From Burkholderiales bacterium (GTDB taxonomy: Bacteria > Pseudomonadota > Gammaproteobacteria > Burkholderiales > SG8-39): a stretch of 64,000 nt of DNA. This document shows, piece after piece, positions 63,340-64,000 of the stretch. The position numbers were made by a program, and so were the translations under genes. The stretch is taken from assembly GCA_014860445.1 (NCBI GenBank), contig JACZJT010000052.1:186001-250000 (forward strand), written 5' to 3'. The notes beneath the pieces are model-generated. The model did no database searches. It worked only from the letters and a program-made list of their open reading frames with translations, and was not told where the DNA came from. Numbering within the stretch: the stretch's first letter is position 1; each line of letters begins with the position of its first letter.

Positions 63340-64000
63340 ATGAAAAAAGTATCCATGGCATTTGCAGCATTTTTCTTGCTTGCTGGGATTTATGCAAATA
63401 CGGCCTTGGCCGAAGATTATCCGACCAAGCCGATCACCATTATCGTGCCCTGGGGGGCCGGAGGGATGTCCGACGTAACTGCGCGCATGCTGGGCGAGAA
63501 GCTGAAGGCCATTCTGGGACAGCCCATCGTATACATAAACAAACCCGGCGCATCCGGCGCAATCGGACTTCAGACCCTGAAAACAGCAAAGCCGGATGGA
63601 TATACCTTGGCTTCGGGTGCGCTGACCCTGGCGGTCACCGCACCGTATTTTCTGGATTCGGAGAAATTCAAAGTCGACGATTTTGCATACGTCGGGAGCT
63701 ATATGCCCCAGGAACGGGTGTTGTTTACCGCGCCGGGCAAACCCTATAAAACCTGGAATGAATTTATCGCCTATAGCAAAGCACACCCCGGTGAGGTATC
63801 AGTCGGTTCCGGCGGCGCGCAGTGGGCCCTCGAGGTGATGAAGAGTATTGCCAAAAAAGAAAACATCAAATGGAAGTACGTGATGTTCAAGAGCGGCGGC
63901 GCGGCGTCTTCGGCCATTCTGGGCGGGCACGTCGATGCCTGCGAGACCGGGACCGGAACACCCGCCTATCAGGCTGCCCGCAAGGGTGACCTGGTGGCGC
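63340..64000 (+). CDS. Bug-family tripartite tricarboxylate transporter receptor (partial)
   Basis: The gene starts at an ATG at 63340 with GAAGGAGG upstream and runs off the right edge after 220 codons. A signal peptide (MKKVSMAFAAFFLLAG ... ALA-E) is followed by YPTKPITIIVPWGAGGMSDVTAR, the standard Bug (TctC) start, and later GASGAIGLQTLK. These periplasmic proteins bind carboxylates or related anions and deliver them to TctAB-type permeases. It would supply the substrate for the cluster; TctA/TctB genes are not in the window. Confidence 0.9.
   Translation, partial: MKKVSMAFAAFFLLAGIYANTALAEDYPTKPITIIVPWGAGGMSDVTARMLGEKLKAILGQPIVYINKPGASGAIGLQTLKTAKPDGYTLASGALTLAVTAPYFLDSEKFKVDDFAYVGSYMPQERVLFTAPGKPYKTWNEFIAYSKAHPGEVSVGSGGAQWALEVMKSIAKKENIKWKYVMFKSGGAASSAILGGHVDACETGTGTPAYQAARKGDLVA

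Noticed and set aside
1-64000. tRNA, rRNA, insertion sequences, prophage, integrases and toxin-antitoxin pairs
   Set aside because: I looked for cloverleaf-like T-arm sequences, transposase and integrase motifs and saw none that hold up.

Overview
The window reads as a chromosomal segment of a fairly GC-rich betaproteobacterium, probably related to Burkholderiales or Nitrosomonadales. This is inferred from gene content: fabA-fabB, ispD-ispF, mfd-serB, cysE-iscR, a SUF operon with SufU and Nfu, alaC-hom-thrC, an Ara4N lipid A operon, and a Bug-type solute receptor of the tripartite tricarboxylate transporter (TTT) type. I see no rRNA, tRNA, insertion sequence, prophage or CRISPR array. Most of the window is housekeeping DNA in short, tightly overlapping operons.

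Layout. 1-9.6 kb: the start of a metallo-beta-lactamase-fold lactonase-like gene (cut by the window edge), two tandem beta-decarboxylating dehydrogenase paralogues, a hemerythrin-like protein, an acyl-CoA ligase with a PlsB-like acyltransferase, a bacteriohemerythrin behind an FNR-like box, and ompR-envZ with a divergent small basic exported protein. 9.7-13.2 kb: a Thr/Pro-rich lipoprotein and a minus-strand group of a hypothetical gene, a HAD-type phosphatase, a Cys-X5-Arg phosphatase and the RNA 2H phosphoesterase ThpR. 13.2-24 kb: fabA-fabB, ispD-ispF, mfd-serB, cysE-iscR, trmJ and suhB. 24-36 kb: a TPR/O-GlcNAc-transferase-like protein, then iscR2-sufA-sufB-sufC-sufD-sufS-sufU-nfu preceded by two tandem type 1 IscR boxes, then mutS. 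36-44 kb: small orphan genes, an RlpA-like lipoprotein, two zinc-independent MDR oxidoreductases, an MscS channel, a DksA-like zinc-finger protein and an alpha/beta hydrolase. 44-48 kb: alaC-hom-thrC. 48-57 kb: an Mth938-domain gene followed by arnT, an arnE-like gene, arnB, arnC, arnA split into two genes, arnD and a fluoroacetate-dehalogenase-like gene. 57-59 kb: peroxiredoxin and PIN-PhoH. 59-64 kb: a LysR regulator divergent from a DUF3604 metallohydrolase-like gene, a phosphosulfolactate-synthase-like gene and a Bug receptor (cut by the window edge).

How the genes work together. SufBCD, SufS, SufU, SufA and Nfu form a full Fe-S assembly line whose promoter carries two IscR sites. A second iscR sits behind cysE without isc genes. 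The arn genes encode every Ara4N step downstream of UDP-glucuronate plus transfer to lipid A; ugd is not in the window, and only one of the ArnE/ArnF flippase subunits is seen. AlaC, Hom and ThrC link amino-acid metabolism. The right-hand cluster looks like a catabolic locus for an unidentified organic acid or sulfonate.

Most notable observations: (1) a dispersed palindromic intergenic element of about 68 bp in two copies, 5' of fabA and 5' of nfu; (2) tandem IscR boxes at the suf operon; (3) 10-bp-phased direct repeats in the arn and ompR promoters; (4) an RNA-end-processing-like cassette around thpR; (5) the DUF3604 / ComA-like / Bug cluster, the best candidate for an undescribed pathway.
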